The position numbers and the translations under genes are program-made. DNA of 64,000 nt from Apostichopus japonicus (lineage: Eukaryota > Echinodermata > Holothuroidea > Aspidochirotida > Stichopodidae): assembly GCF_037975245.1 (NCBI RefSeq), contig NC_092571.1:7358501-7422500 (forward strand). Reading direction: 5' to 3'. Of the stretch, positions 1 to 11,468 are shown in pieces; the stretch's first letter is position 1; each line of letters begins with the position of its first letter. The notes under the pieces are model-generated. The model was not told the origin of the DNA. It was given only the letters and a program-made list of their open reading frames with translations, and did not search any database.

Positions 1-1091
1 GTCAAGAAAGCCGCTTACACAATTGCCAAGCTCACCACCACAGTCCAATGTGCGACGGGGCTTAGTTTCATCAATCTGGTATTCATACAGCATGTGGCAG
101 TTACTAAACGAGACCAGGTATTCACTGCAACATTCATCGTATGGCCGATGGGCATTAATTCCTATGATATGTGAGTCATCTCGTGGACATTCAATATTGA
201 TTGTTTTGTGCGATTTGACTCCTTCTTGAGGTTGTCCAGCACAGTTCATTTTGCTCATTATCAACTCAATCATGATTATCTTCTTTCCCGACGCCATTAG
301 CATATACTTGCGTCCGTCTATGGGTATGCATCGGTGCGACATGACCAGCTTGGTGGAGGAACTGTCCGTTATTGAATAGTCCCAAAAAAATGTGTCCAAT
401 TGTTTGGGATCAGTGCAAATCAAGCGGATACGGCCATAACTTTGTCTTTCGTCGAATACACGAACAAATTGGTCAGGAGCTTGTCGTATCCAGTTAGCAC
501 CCACAGCCCAACCTTTTATCATTCTACCAATGGTGAAAGATGATGCTTCCGATGTCGAAATGAATAATAGTTTCTTGTATTCTGCAGAAACTGTGGGTTC
601 TTCGGTCAAACTGTTAATTCTTTGTTTTAAACTGTTCAAAGTATTCCATACCTCGGAGCTTTTTCCGGCATAAACATAAATCGAATCAAGTTTTTCCTTG
701 AGATCGACTGCCTTGCCTTTCAAAACGTTGCTGGTGCGATCCATTTTGTCTTTCTCTGCCAACCGATGTTGGTCTATCACCCTTAAATTCGCCAACAGAT
801 CGTTTGTTATCTTCCCACATATCTTGTTGTAACTTTGGACTACTTCCTCCTGTAGTTTATTGTAATAGTTGTCCATGTCTTTACACCTATCGCTTTCTGC
901 CACGATGTTGTCGATTTGTTTTCCCAATTCTTTTGCGTGACTCTTGTATTCGGAACATTCGATGGTACCATGTCCTTTGTGAGCGTCCGCAAGACATCTT
1001 AGGCATATGCATTCAGCACAGTCTTCACAGAAAAATTCAATGTGATGTGCTTCATGTCTCTTACATAATTCTGTGTAGTCACATGGACCAT
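1..1091 (-). CDS. TRIM-like B-box protein, exon 3 (B-box, coiled coil, C-terminal domain), partial
   Basis: Open in one frame from a splice acceptor (TTTGACAG, intron ends at 1092) to the window edge, about 363 codons with no stop, so the 3' end lies outside. It starts with a B-box2 zinc finger (CKRH, then FCEDC, CICLRC and HKGH spaced C-x2-H-x8-C-x2-C-x4-C-x2-C-x4-H-x2-H), continues as a helical, charged stretch of about 110 residues (likely coiled coil), then a beta-rich C-terminal domain with the landmarks VRVFDER, RLICTDP and INAH. The same landmarks occur in the protein at 8811-9740. The exon begins in phase 1 and joins exon 2 (2918-3169) without a frame shift. B-box/coiled-coil proteins are usually cytoplasmic scaffolds or ubiquitin-pathway proteins. 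No RING is seen in this gene, so ligase activity should not be assumed. Confidence 0.85.
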
Positions 1092-1500
1092 CTGTCAAAG
1101 ATAAATCAATGTATGAATCTTAAGCCATTTCATAATTCCATGGATGACTAAAGATTGTGAAATATAACTGCAGACGATAGTATCATAGTAACCATCGAAA
1201 AAAAAGCAACTGCTGGAACAGACTGCAAGGTACGCTTACTAAAACACCAAACTGGGATGATCCCAAAAGGGTGGTTGCTCCCAAGCAAGATTGAACTAAA
1301 GAGGTGCCATTGAAAAGCCATTGAATACCCCTGTATAATAGATTACAGCTATCCCGAATGAAATATAGTAGTGTAAAAGATTCTTTCACTGTTATTTGCA
1401 AAATGAATGGCATATTGATTGTTCAGTTGCATGCCCTGTGGGATATCATGATTAGGCAATCTTGTGTTTGTTTGAAATTCAGGTATTCTTTCATGCTCGT
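910..1500. repeat. Copy 1 of duplicated exon plus upstream intron
   Basis: The B-box start of exon 3 and about 400 bp of preceding intron match 2985-3480. Shared intronic words include the stretch around 1100-1140 and the stretch around 1345-1480 (for example TTCAGTTGCATGC and GGATATCATG). Similarity in intron as well as exon points to a genomic tandem duplication, not convergence. Confidence 0.8.
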
Positions 1501-2917
1501 ATCAAAGCAGGAGCCTTTTCCCTTCGTAGGTTTTAATTTTTGTTGAATTTTGTCTGTTATGACCGGGTCAAGCTTCGCCTTCTACGTTAATTTTATTTTT
1601 ACTCAGTTTTCTTATTTTTCATTGTGTCTGTCCTTACGTCAAATTAAAGCCAGATACGGGGCTTACAGAATCACTTATAAGTGAGGGCATGTATATGGAG
1701 ATTCTTGTTTTGATACATAGCTCCACTCTTATACAACAGTACAGTTATGGGAGTTTTATTTCATTCTCATCATAACATGGGAGGATCAAGTTCATGTCAT
1801 AAAAATCGCAAATGACTCTTTTATTTAATGGGTATTCACATGGCGTTTCCTAGAAAAGCAATACGTCCAATTTGTATCCGTGTATAACGTAACATTCACT
1901 GCCAACTTGCAAATTGTTACTCTGCAAATCCCGTGCAATTATCACAAAACTATTTGTCATTAGGTAAGATATTCAAAGGCAAAACACATAGGCGGATGAA
2001 CTATAGCAGTTATTAATTTTAAAACAAGAGGAAATGTATAGAGACTTGCTATGGACAGATGCCATCCAAAACTAATGTCTTGAGTTATATTTGCATTATT
2101 AATGCTGGGGTGTTTGGCTTGATAATTACATATGTGCTAACAAGATCGACGAAAATATAACTTAGTGATAATGAATCTTTCTGTGTTAGGAATATTGAGT
2201 CTTGGTTAAGACATTAGCAATGTACAATACAAACGGTTTCGGGACGTATCGGCAAAAAACAGTAAACAACTATTGCAGGACAACACCATTCTCTTAAGAC
2301 CTGTTGATGATGTTTGTTTAAGACTTATTAAAGAAACTTTAAGCTATGATGTAATAAATTATTAAGATTTGCAATTTTCACTTCGCAATGTAATACCTCA
2401 TTTATCTCATGTAACATGCAGCGGGCTTTCGTTGATTTGTTATTGCCAACCGCTTGTCTTACCAACAAAATCACCTCGACTTTTGAAACTCTTATGATAA
2501 AACTTGATAACATTATGCCAGAAATTAAGGTTACTAAGTCTGCAAAAAAGTCCCAATTGTGTTAATTGTATGCACATGCCATGGCTTTCACATAAATCAC
2601 ATGAAACTTCGGTTCAATACTCGAGTAATAACACTAGTTTACCAACACTATTTGCGGATTCTTATGAAATTCATAATGTATAAGAGAATCGGTTTAAGAT
2701 TTAATCGATGTCCCATTTTTGTCTTGTTTGTGAAACTTGCAGAACATTGTCTGATCAAGGTTGAACAATTTCGGTCAAGTAGGTCATCGGAAGCAGCATC
2801 TTCTATTCAGAGACAAACTTCCAACTTTGAAGACTACATTTATTTCATATGTTTACACAAAACTATATACAAACAATTCATCAGCCAATAAGGAACAAAA
2901 AACAAATTCATGGTTAC

Positions 2918-3169
2918 CTGGTTTCGTTGATGTCGAATCATTATCTACACACGGAAAGTTTTTCGCCGCCGCGATGTTCTTGGTATCGTCGATATTTTTG
3001 CGCAATGCTTTGACGTGACTCGGATGTCTGGAACATTCGATGGTGTCATGTCCTTTGTGAACCTCTGCAAGACATTGTAGACATATGCATTCAGCACAAA
3101 CTTTACAGAAGAGGTCGATGGGATTTGTTTCATGTGTCTTACATACTTCTGTGTAGTCACATGCACCAT
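2918..3169 (-). CDS. TRIM-like B-box protein, exon 2 (first B-box)
   Basis: A 252-nt exon flanked by acceptor TTTGACAG and donor CAG|GTAACC on the minus strand, phase 1 at both ends, so it can be skipped or included without breaking the frame. It encodes a complete B-box2 finger (CKTH, FCKVC, CICLQC, HKGH) followed by a short helix and a Ser/Thr-rich end (DNDSTSTKPG). It is closely similar to the first 60 codons of exon 3, and the introns before the two exons are similar as well, so this exon arose by tandem exon duplication. Including it gives a protein with two B-boxes; skipping it would give one. Confidence 0.8.
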
Positions 3170-3480
3170 CTGTCAAAGAGAAATCAATGTATGAATCTTA
3201 AGCCATTTCATAGTTCCACTAAAATACTAAACTGTTTGGTTGGTTGGTTGCTCCAAAGCAAGATTTCAACTAAAGTATAGTGCCTATGCAAACGCTATTG
3301 ACTACCCCGTTTAACAGGGAACAGCTATCCCGAAAGTAAAATAGTAGGGTCAAAGATTGTTTGACTTTTATTATGCAAGTGAATTGCATATTGAGTGTTC
3401 AGTTGCATGCTCTGAGGGATATCATGGCTAAGCAATCTTGTATTTGTTTGATATGCTGCAGGCATTCTTGCTTTCTTTAT
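2985..3480. repeat. Copy 2 of duplicated exon plus upstream intron
   Basis: Partner of 910-1500. In addition the donor side of exon 1 and its intron (about 3480-3600) matches the donor side of exon 2 (about 2850-2955). The duplicated unit is therefore 'intron plus B-box exon'. About 1.35 kb (1500-2850) is present only in the left intron and shows no recognisable element. Confidence 0.75.
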
Positions 3481-3561
3481 TTATTCCATGTGTGTACACA
3501 AAAAAAAGAGACAAACACTTCATCAACGAATAAGAAACAAAATAAATTTATGTCAGGTTAC

Positions 3562-3844
3562 CTGTTTTTGTTGATGTCGAATAATTATCTCGATAGGCGA
3601 TCAATAGGTTAGCAGGTTTCGTCCATTTATGGTCTGTTAGCAAATCGATCAACAGTTTCATGGTTTGTTTTTCCTGTTTCATTATAGTGTCGTGTCCAGT
3701 CTTTACACCTTTTTCAGTAAATCTCTCGATTCTCCGAACCAATTGCTCAACATCTGCATTCGAAAGTTCCTCGTTCTTCTGTACAAGAGACTGAATATAC
3801 TCATAGATGGCACGAAGCTCACTATAGTTAGATGACGTGGCCAT
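3562..3844 (-). CDS. TRIM-like B-box protein, exon 1 (start codon, helical N-terminal module)
   Basis: Starts at ATG 3844 (MATSSNYSELRAIYEYI) and ends at donor ACAG|GTAACC, phase 1, matching the acceptor phase of exons 2 and 3. The 94 residues are strongly helical (LRAIYEYIQSLV, VEQLVRRIERF, KLLIDLLTDHKW, ANLLIAYRD) and contain no cysteine pairs, so no RING. By eye the helix spacing resembles a death-fold (CARD/DED-like) module, but this is a guess. The last residues (DNYSTSTKTG) resemble the end of exon 2. A pyrimidine-rich tract and CAG lie 3 bases upstream of the ATG on the minus strand, so a 5' UTR exon is likely; a strong donor (GAG|GTGAGT) at 4690 is one candidate for its end. Confidence 0.75.
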
Positions 3845-5970
3845 TTTCTGGAAGGAAAATTAATATTTATTAACTAGAGTATGAATACAGTGCCCATATT
3901 TTCCAAAAAAAATCATTAAACAAGTAGTAGAGACCGATGTCGATTCTGATTGGCTACTTGCGACGATCTAACTATAGTTAAGACCGACTGTAGTGAACTA
4001 CGGGTTCCCTGTTATTATCATTCCTGAGTTGAAAGTCACCCCCCCCCCCACCGCGCCCTCCTGCCACCCTGGCGATGACCAGGCACGGAAACATGTTTGC
4101 AAATAACTGCATTATTTTCATATATATCGTCTAGATTTCAGAAAGGGGAAGTTAGGCAACTTGGAAGGTTCTAGCAAGTTATTGGGCAATCAACTTGATG
4201 TTATAGCGCAATAGGCTGAGTAAGCAGTTCATTTTACTGTAAGTAACACGTAAAATGAAAATGTACCTATCCAAGCCGAAAACCTAACTAAAAAATGCTT
4301 CCATGTGTCCCTGGATACTTGTATTGCTACTGTTTTACATGGAATGCTATGGGAGTTTGTACATAAAGTTACAGTATGCACAAGTATTGTTGAATAAAAT
4401 GTAAGACACTTTAAACTTAACTAATTTTGACATAACCGAACCCTGTAGTTGTTGCAACTAAAACTCTGGTGGGACAGAATGTTGCATGCAATCATGTGAA
4501 TCTTTTGCCTTTATCGGACCTAACCACATATAGTCAAATAAAATTCTATTTCAGCTACATATAGTCAAAGTATGACTCTGTTCTTATTACTGTATACTGG
4601 TTTATTTGGATAACACACTGTTTATATGATCACGTTACACTTTGTGTTCAAAGTATTCCATATAACTGTTAGTGAATATTATCACTCACCTCTTACGACT
4701 CACGTAGTGGATTGATGTCGAATTACCTCTTTCCAACTCTGAGCCAGTCACCTGGAATTGGCATCAAATATATCTGAATATAGTGTAAAAAGATTCTCGT
4801 AATCCTTTGACACTACGAAGAGCTTTGGTTGTTTTCGTGCACTGTACAACGTAATCTGATGGCAAAAGTTGTATGTTCCTGTTCTTATATGCTGGTGGTT
4901 TGTTGTAGTAATATGGAGGGTATTGTAGTATGGGGAATACTGTTGATATCGTAATATTTCGGGATTTTCTTTAGACGCATAGCGTTACTCTATATATATA
5001 TATATATATATATATAAGGAAATTCTTTGTTCCTGTGTTGAAACCTATCGAACCGTGTTCGCCAATGCAAGCACTCAATGAAATCGTATAACCGCTAACA
5101 AATCCGTTCATATCGGTCTACAAGTGCAAGTTCAAATAGTGTTTCCCATATGATGTATGGTGTAATTAATAAAACTGAGGAATGATGGCATATGTTGGAC
5201 ACTAGGGAAAATAATGCTGTATAACCAGGGTGATGTTATGGAACATAACAACTCTATGGTTTAACACAACAAGTGACCAGTTAGTGTGAAAAGAAGAGAA
5301 AAAATAGTGACTTTATTCACGATAACACACTAGAAAAAGATGCTGTTTAATAAAGTAAGCGACCAGTTGATGTTAAAAGAAGAGAAAAAATGGGTTCACT
5401 TTATTCACGATAACACACACAAATATAAGTATATACACATCATATGTTTATATAACAGGTATTGGTATTGCTATACTGTCGAATTATGAATCAGCATAGT
5501 GGTTAGTCTTTTGTGAAAAGCTTGCAAACGATTATTTGATTTAAAATGTGGAAGGACGTTTGTGCCAGATGTTAAAACAAATTGTTATTAAAGCTGTGAT
5601 TTACCATGTACAGTTTAATGGCGGGTAAACATGGAAAATAACGTGATTTGTTGTTACACAAATGGATAACATCAGCTAACACACTAGGTAGCATTGTCAT
5701 TACAATACTTGAATACAATCCCAACAATGTTGTACTAGTGAATATCTGTAATCTTTAACAGGTTATATTGCAGGTTTAACTGATTTGTTGAAAACCTTCT
5801 AGGTTTCATTGAAATTAGTTTGATCAATACATTCTGTAAAATTTGAAGAGGATTTAAGAAACATTGCATGATGTACCATCAATTTCAATTGCAGATAAGA
5901 TAGTTGAGAATAAACAAATGAAATTTAGAGTAAATTTGAATTGCTTTTTTCATTTGGAAGGGTGTGTCTA
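3845..5970. other. Non-coding stretch with simple repeats
   Basis: No supported exon apart from a possible 5' UTR exon of the TRIM-like gene ending at 4690 (minus). Holds a C-run near 4040-4050, a (TA)n tract at about 4991-5015, and an approximately 86-bp unit repeated twice at about 5255-5413 (GACCAGTT landmarks at 5275 and 5361, each followed by AGAAGAGAAAAAAT and CTTTATTCACGATAACACAC). Confidence 0.6.
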
Positions 5971-6239
5971 ATATGATCGTAGAGAAAATCAATGTACTTA
6001 AATTAACGTTGACATAGATCATTAATACGTTGCTTCGATGATAAATTTTCATCAATAATCAATCCTAAGTATTTTGCCAAATGTAATTTAAAAATTACAA
6101 TACCGTCAAATTAAAAACTATAGTAACATGAATAACATCTTAAGCGCATGAACAATTGTCTAGCTAGTTTTGCTAATGTGTAAAGTTAATTAGCTTGCAT
6201 CAAACCAATCCTTAAGTTGCCTCAGAGCCAAGTTGACCT

Positions 6240-7000
6240 TCTTAATTCAACCGGCACAACATATTTGTATCATCAGCAAAATGGCGAGTGGAACATGTGA
6301 TATAATAAAAGTACATAAAGTCTCATGTGAATAATAATAATAATAATAATAACCAGCAGTTATTTTTACGACGTTTAATTAAGGGACCATAAATGGCTTA
6401 TGGATTACAACTTACTCGTCGGGTGGCTTCCAATTCAATATGTTATCTCAAATTTGGAATCTTTCCAATTTACGAAGTCATTTCAGAAGGGAAAACCGTA
6501 TTGAATGTTCACTGTATCAAAGGCTTTGAATTCTTTCAATTCCAGGTATAATCATAAAACACTATTACCCTTCTCCAAAGTATACTGTAAATTTTAATAA
6601 TTTATAATAAAGCAAGGCTGGTTGAGTGACCCTCCCTAAATCCAAACAAAACACTTAGAAATACAAAACATCATTTGTGTTTCAAAAAATGTTCACAACC
6701 TTTTCTCTATGTCACTTTCAAGAAGCTTATGAATGAAAGGAAGCCCACTTGTAAATTTGAAACTTTCCGGCAAAGTTGTTTAACCCCTTCTGAACAAATG
6801 GAATAACTGTTGATAATGTGAGAACATTATGATTAATCTAAGAAAAAAAGAATCTTTGAAGATATGGACCAATACAGGGGCTATAGCACATGGGAGACGG
6901 AATTGTAATAAACTTAACAGGAATACCGTCAAAACCTGGAGCCTTTCCACGTTTTAATCTATCAATAAGCTTGATTATTTTTTGTATGGGTGATGATAAC
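6240..7000 (-). pseudogene. Degenerate LINE reverse-transcriptase remnant
   Basis: Minus-strand translation gives, in the correct order, fragments typical of non-LTR reverse transcriptases: KAPGFDGIPVKF (about 6960-6890), FGFREGHSTSLAL (about 6650-6607), a KAFD-like piece (about 6525-6500) and FADDTNML (about 6285-6262), which holds the catalytic Asp pair. Stops and frame shifts separate them, so it is dead. The element probably extends a few hundred bp on both sides (to about 5600 and 7130) but decay hides the ends. A short (AAT)n tract lies inside at about 6330-6352. Confidence 0.75.
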
Positions 7001-7129
7001 TTTAAACTGTTGCCTTGTCCATTGTACTGTTTTAGGATTGTTTGTGAATATCTTTATAATTTTACATTTTTTTAACTATTTTGTATACCGTTTGTATACT
7101 GTTTGCGAGTATTCAAACATTATCCTTAA

Positions 7130-8605
7130 ATAAACTTTTTAACAGCTCAAATCAACAAATAAATATTCTTGCTTGTGGTCAATGTTGTCTTCTAATTGCT
7201 CTATATTATATTTATATACTTATATAAGTACTTAAGCAAATCATTAACATCATTACAAACAAAATGTTTAATGCGCCTCTAAGTCGCATTAAAACAACAG
7301 AAAATCCATGGTTTTAAACAGCAGTTGTTAATACTGGACTTGCAGGGCAAGACTGTCATTGCGCAGGAAGGTGATTTGGCTTGTGATCGAATAACGTCAC
7401 GCTGCGCGCGCGTGTCTAAAAGTTTCCGCTGCGATATGATTATGACTGTTGTGTTTATGTTGTAGAAATACACTAAATTCATTAGTTACCTATATCGTAT
7501 GCATGTACACGTATATAGCTTGATATGGACACATACAAGTCTTGAATGCCTGGTCATACTATTATTACGACAAGGAAACAATCACTCGTTTACTCGTGAT
7601 GTCAATAACCAAAAAGATAGCAGCCTTTGGTGCTCATGATTGTTCAAATCCGGTAGGTTATGGCTTGTGTTAGTTTAACATTGTCATTTTGGGTTGGTGG
7701 TTTCACTAGTCACATTACATATTTCAATCATTTTGAGGAATGTCAGTGCGTTATGAAGTGTACATAATTATACTTATAAATCGAAGAATCGTTGTGTATT
7801 AATGATAAAGATAAAATAGTAGCTTCAGAGAGTTTAACAAGTCCCTATGTAAATTTGTTCAAATTTGACCACCCACTCCCCCAAATATCCAAAAATATCG
7901 AAGAAGGCATATTCACACACCCCTTTTATTGGTTAAACTTTATTTCGCTTTCCTTGCACAGTGCGTTAAGTTAAGACCAGTTTAAGCATTGGTTACTACA
8001 CAGTTCATGCACGGAGATTAATTCACCCATAACTATAATCTACAATAAATATCTTGTTTGCATAGTTTGTGAATGTGAACTCATTATAGGTTGTTTGTAT
8101 TAAAGTAAATTTAAATACCTATTTATTGTTTTGAATCACGTTCCATCTCATCGTATTTATGATATTACTACTTCACATTCCATCTCATCATGTTCATGAT
8201 ATTACTACTTATTATTATGATTTTACACCAAAGACAGAAGTAATAATAAGAGTATAGTAAAACGATGATCGTTTCTAGTTAGAACGAATGCAGGGGATCA
8301 TGTATAAAAAACATAAGGATGACTAACAACCCAATCAATTCATATTTATAATAACGTTGGAAGTTTACTGTCATTGGTATATCAGTATGTGTATTTATGT
8401 TCTGTTTTGTATAATTCTAAATGTTTTTATTACAAGAAGAAAAAATAATCCGCGTTCAAGGAAACGTTTATTAAGATGCCTTTTCTTAATCGTCTATTAA
8501 GATCTCGATTCTAACATGCACACGTGAGTTCAACCAAGCATAACCCAAGACGATTGCCTCGATTGCCTTGATCTTCCAAGCTATGCTCATGGTAAAAGAA
8601 CAATC
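7130..8605. other. No gene seen
   Basis: A+T-rich DNA with no convincing reading frame, splice-bounded exon or terminal repeat. A short GC-rich patch (alternating GCGCGCGC near 7400-7410) is the only compositional oddity. Confidence 0.5.
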
Positions 8606-8810
8606 CTACATATTGGAAGTCAATGGCATATATATATAGCCGTGTATCATTTTCAGTCCAGACATTTCCGAGTTTTGCCTATATATTGAAATCGAAGGTT
8701 GTATCAAAGTTGTTCTTCTTCGGACGTTGTCATACTCGATAAATTTTAAAAACCGAATCTCTTTAGTGACACATGAAAGCACATCACTGCCAAAATATTC
8801 ACATAGATCT

Positions 8811-9740
8811 CTAAAACTGAAACAATTTGATTGAATGGTTTTTGAAGCTGACAAAACCAGTGTTACCTAATCGTGCAAGACTTATTGGCTCGTCGCCATC
8901 ACTGAATTGAGAAGAAGATACGGAGAATTTAATAAGTTCCCCTGTATGTTTGTACGTAGAAATCATCCAAACTTTTGATCTTTCCTGACCAACCCATAGA
9001 ACCATCCACATCGATCCTGTCCAAATCACTGAAACAGGGCGTTGACAGGACTTATGTTTAACAGGTATGAGCGATCCACATGCTTTGGTGGTGATATCGG
9101 ATACCAACAGTCTGACGTGATCAAATTCGCGGTGGATAATGGCAATGACATCGCCGGACGATGCAATGGACGTGACGAGTGATAGTTCCTCCCGCGGTTT
9201 GATTTCCTTGACCACTTCTCCCGTTACCAAGCAACCTCTTATTTCATTCTGAACGCCGATAGAAATCAACAGGTCAAATTTTAACTTGCTGCCGGAAGAG
9301 TAATGCGCGTTGATACAAGAAATCCAAGAACCTGTAATAACGTCGTCAACCTTCAAGGAAGAAATTGACTCAATGGAGTCATACATTTGACCCCGAAAAT
9401 GGAACCTCACCAAGAAGACTCTCCTTCCGACAGCAAATGCTACAACGTTGGTCTCCTTGTCTCGTATTGTCACATTTGCCATAACCACGGGAGCCGTTTT
9501 ATCGTAGGTTCTCACCAGGTATTGCCAAAGCATCCCATGCAAGTCTTGAGGGTCCTTACAAACAAGACGAACACATCCGTTCTCGATCCTTTCGTCATAA
9601 ATATGGATCAACTGATTCGGCAGGATCATGACACTGCCAATCAGTTTGTTTATATTAACAGGTTGTCCTTTACTTTGGACAGAATGCGTAAGACCCGGGT
9701 TCTTTCTCTGTACGACTGGTTCAGATGTCTGTTTTTCCAT
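8811..9740 (-). CDS. B-box-less paralogue of the TRIM-like C-terminal domain
   Basis: A 309-residue open frame from ATG 9740 (MEKQTSEPVVQRKNPG). A stop lies about 39 nt upstream in frame, which supports this start or a short upstream exon. After about 30 non-conserved residues it aligns with the C-terminal domain of the gene at 1-3844: IHIYDER/VRVFDER, VRLVCKDP/IRLICTDP, AVGRRVFLVRF/ASGKKIIMIEL, CINAH/GINAH. The pattern of hydrophobic strands with Trp-rich turns (VIWTGSMWMVLWVG) suggests a beta-propeller-like fold; that is inference. No B-box, RING, signal peptide or membrane segment. It could be a single-exon gene or the last exon of a longer one; no B-box exon is visible up to 12 kb. A minus-strand AATAAA lies near 8468. 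Confidence 0.7.
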   Translation of the reverse strand: MEKQTSEPVVQRKNPGLTHSVQSKGQPVNINKLIGSVMILPNQLIHIYDERIENGCVRLVCKDPQDLHGMLWQYLVRTYDKTAPVVMANVTIRDKETNVVAFAVGRRVFLVRFHFRGQMYDSIESISSLKVDDVITGSWISCINAHYSSGSKLKFDLLISIGVQNEIRGCLVTGEVVKEIKPREELSLVTSIASSGDVIAIIHREFDHVRLLVSDITTKACGSLIPVKHKSCQRPVSVIWTGSMWMVLWVGQERSKVWMISTYKHTGELIKFSVSSSQFSDGDEPISLARLGNTGFVSFKNHSIKLFQF

Positions 9741-9885
9741 GTTGGAATAATAATCTATGTTGATTGTTGGGCGTCAGTTCTAATCTTTGTTGGAAACTCT
9801 CTCTCTTGTAGTCCGAATAATCGTATTGCTGATACAGTGCAGGCGCATCTGGCGTCATATAGAACATATGTTCATGCATTAGCCA

Positions 9886-9897
9886 CTCTATATAAAA
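9886..9897 (-). promoter_or_regulatory. Possible TATA box
   Basis: Minus strand reads TTTTATATAGAG, about 150 bp upstream of ATG 9740. It also reads as TATATAAAA on the plus strand, so its direction is uncertain. Confidence 0.25.
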
Positions 9898-10312
9898 CAG
9901 AATAGAACGCAAAAGGAACGATCAAGCGTATCAATGCAACCCTACGATTTACAGAGGTAAAATATTCGTGATTTGATAATTATTCCCCTGAGAGATTGTA
10001 GGATAAAATCATTTGAAAAAAAAATAAACACTTAAGATTTCACTTGCATGAAACCACGTTTTCAAAATACAGTTTGGAACTTGCTCTTAATTTAAGGACA
10101 AATATTAGGTAATGAAAGAATCCCAAAATTAAAGAAATCGTGTGGTTTAGAAAGAATGATTAATGAAAAGTTAACATGTTTACTCTATGTAATATTATTC
10201 AATACTTTATGATTAATTTTAGCTAGGATATTAAAATATTGGAGTTTAAGTTAATATTACATAAATATGTTATAATTACTCCAGGGAACACTATAGAGTG
10301 AAAGGTCTAGCA

Positions 10313-10649
10313 CAGGGTTTCCCTAACTTTATCCCCCAACGAACCCCCTGTGGATGTCAGAGTTGTCCACGAACCCCCAACTTTTCGAGACACGATATGA
10401 GCCAGTATAATTCTATAATACGTATAACAGTGCTTCGTAAAAGATCAAGTTCATAGTGTAATATTGCAATGAAAAATACAAAGAGGGTTTTTCCATATAG
10501 GTACGACGTTTGTACATCACTAAATTAAATGATATGTCATACTTAAGTACAAAAAGTTTGTTTTGACTTTCAGAAACGTCTCACGAACCCCCCTGGGATG
10601 GACTCGCGCACCCCAAGGGGGTTAATACACCCCAAATAGGGAACCCCTG
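10313..10649. mobile_element. hAT-type MITE, 337 bp
   Basis: Begins CAGGGTTTCCCTA and ends with the imperfect inverse TAGGGAACCCCTG. Flanks are GTCTAGCA (left, 10305-10312) and GTCTAGAG (right, 10650-10657), an 8-bp target duplication matching at 6 positions. Subterminal ACGAACCCCC motifs occur near both ends. No coding capacity, so it is non-autonomous. The TIR sequence and 8-bp duplication are the usual hAT hallmarks. Confidence 0.75.
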
Positions 10650-10657
10650 GTCTAGAG

Positions 10658-11468
10658 TAGAACGTTTTACATACAACACTGCATTATATTCTACTTTGAT
10701 TACATTACCTCAGAAAATACTTTCACTTAACGTGCAAATGTCACCACTGCTCACCATGCATCTGTGTGTGGTGTCCTAAGAAGCTGAAACGGTACATCTC
10801 GTCCATTACTTCTTCGACACGAAAACGAAACAACCGATACTTGTCAAGTTATAGAGCTGGTTACACAATGTTCCAACCACAACACACAATGCTTCGGTGT
10901 ATATCGTGATAATATGCCGTCTTTGCACACCAGAAGCAAAACTGTTTACGTTGATTTTACATTCAACATCGCAGAGGCAAAGGGCAATGACAAATATATG
11001 GTGTGTGCTTAACACTCCATCACTCGCTTTGCTTTATGCTTTATGGCGTTGTATCAACAAAGTGCTTCAGTTATGATAAAATTGCTCCGTGTCATAAACA
11101 TGTACGAATGCAAACATCAAAACAGAAGAAAATTTATGATTCTGCGTTAAAGGAGAATGTACACATTTTGATATGTCAATATCAACCGGTTCCGGAAAAC
11201 GAATTTTTATGTTAACTCCCTCATCGGAAAACGTTGCATTTGCTATTCCGTACTATCAGGCGGGCGTTTAAGTACGTGATACAATGTGTGATTTCAATTA
11301 AATTTAATAAACATTGTATGTGATTATTACACAAAATGAATTATCTTGATAGCATAAAACTTAAAACGGCTACCACTCTTTATAGTCAATCATAACATTT
11401 GGGTAATATGCCCTCGATAACAGTTATTCAAAGCCAATTTATAGGCATTCACACACCAGTAGAATCAC
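10658..11468. other. No gene seen
   Basis: Short open frames only; no domain, splice pattern or repeat boundary recognised. Confidence 0.4.

Noticed and set aside
804-1151. 115-codon plus-strand frame
   Set aside because: Antisense shadow of the B-box and coiled-coil exon.
8606-8854. 82-codon minus-strand frame overlapping the end of the 8811-9740 gene
   Set aside because: No domain; lies in the presumed 3' UTR in another frame.
9387-9905. 172-codon plus-strand frame
   Set aside because: Antisense to the conserved minus-strand protein at 8811-9740; no homology signal of its own.
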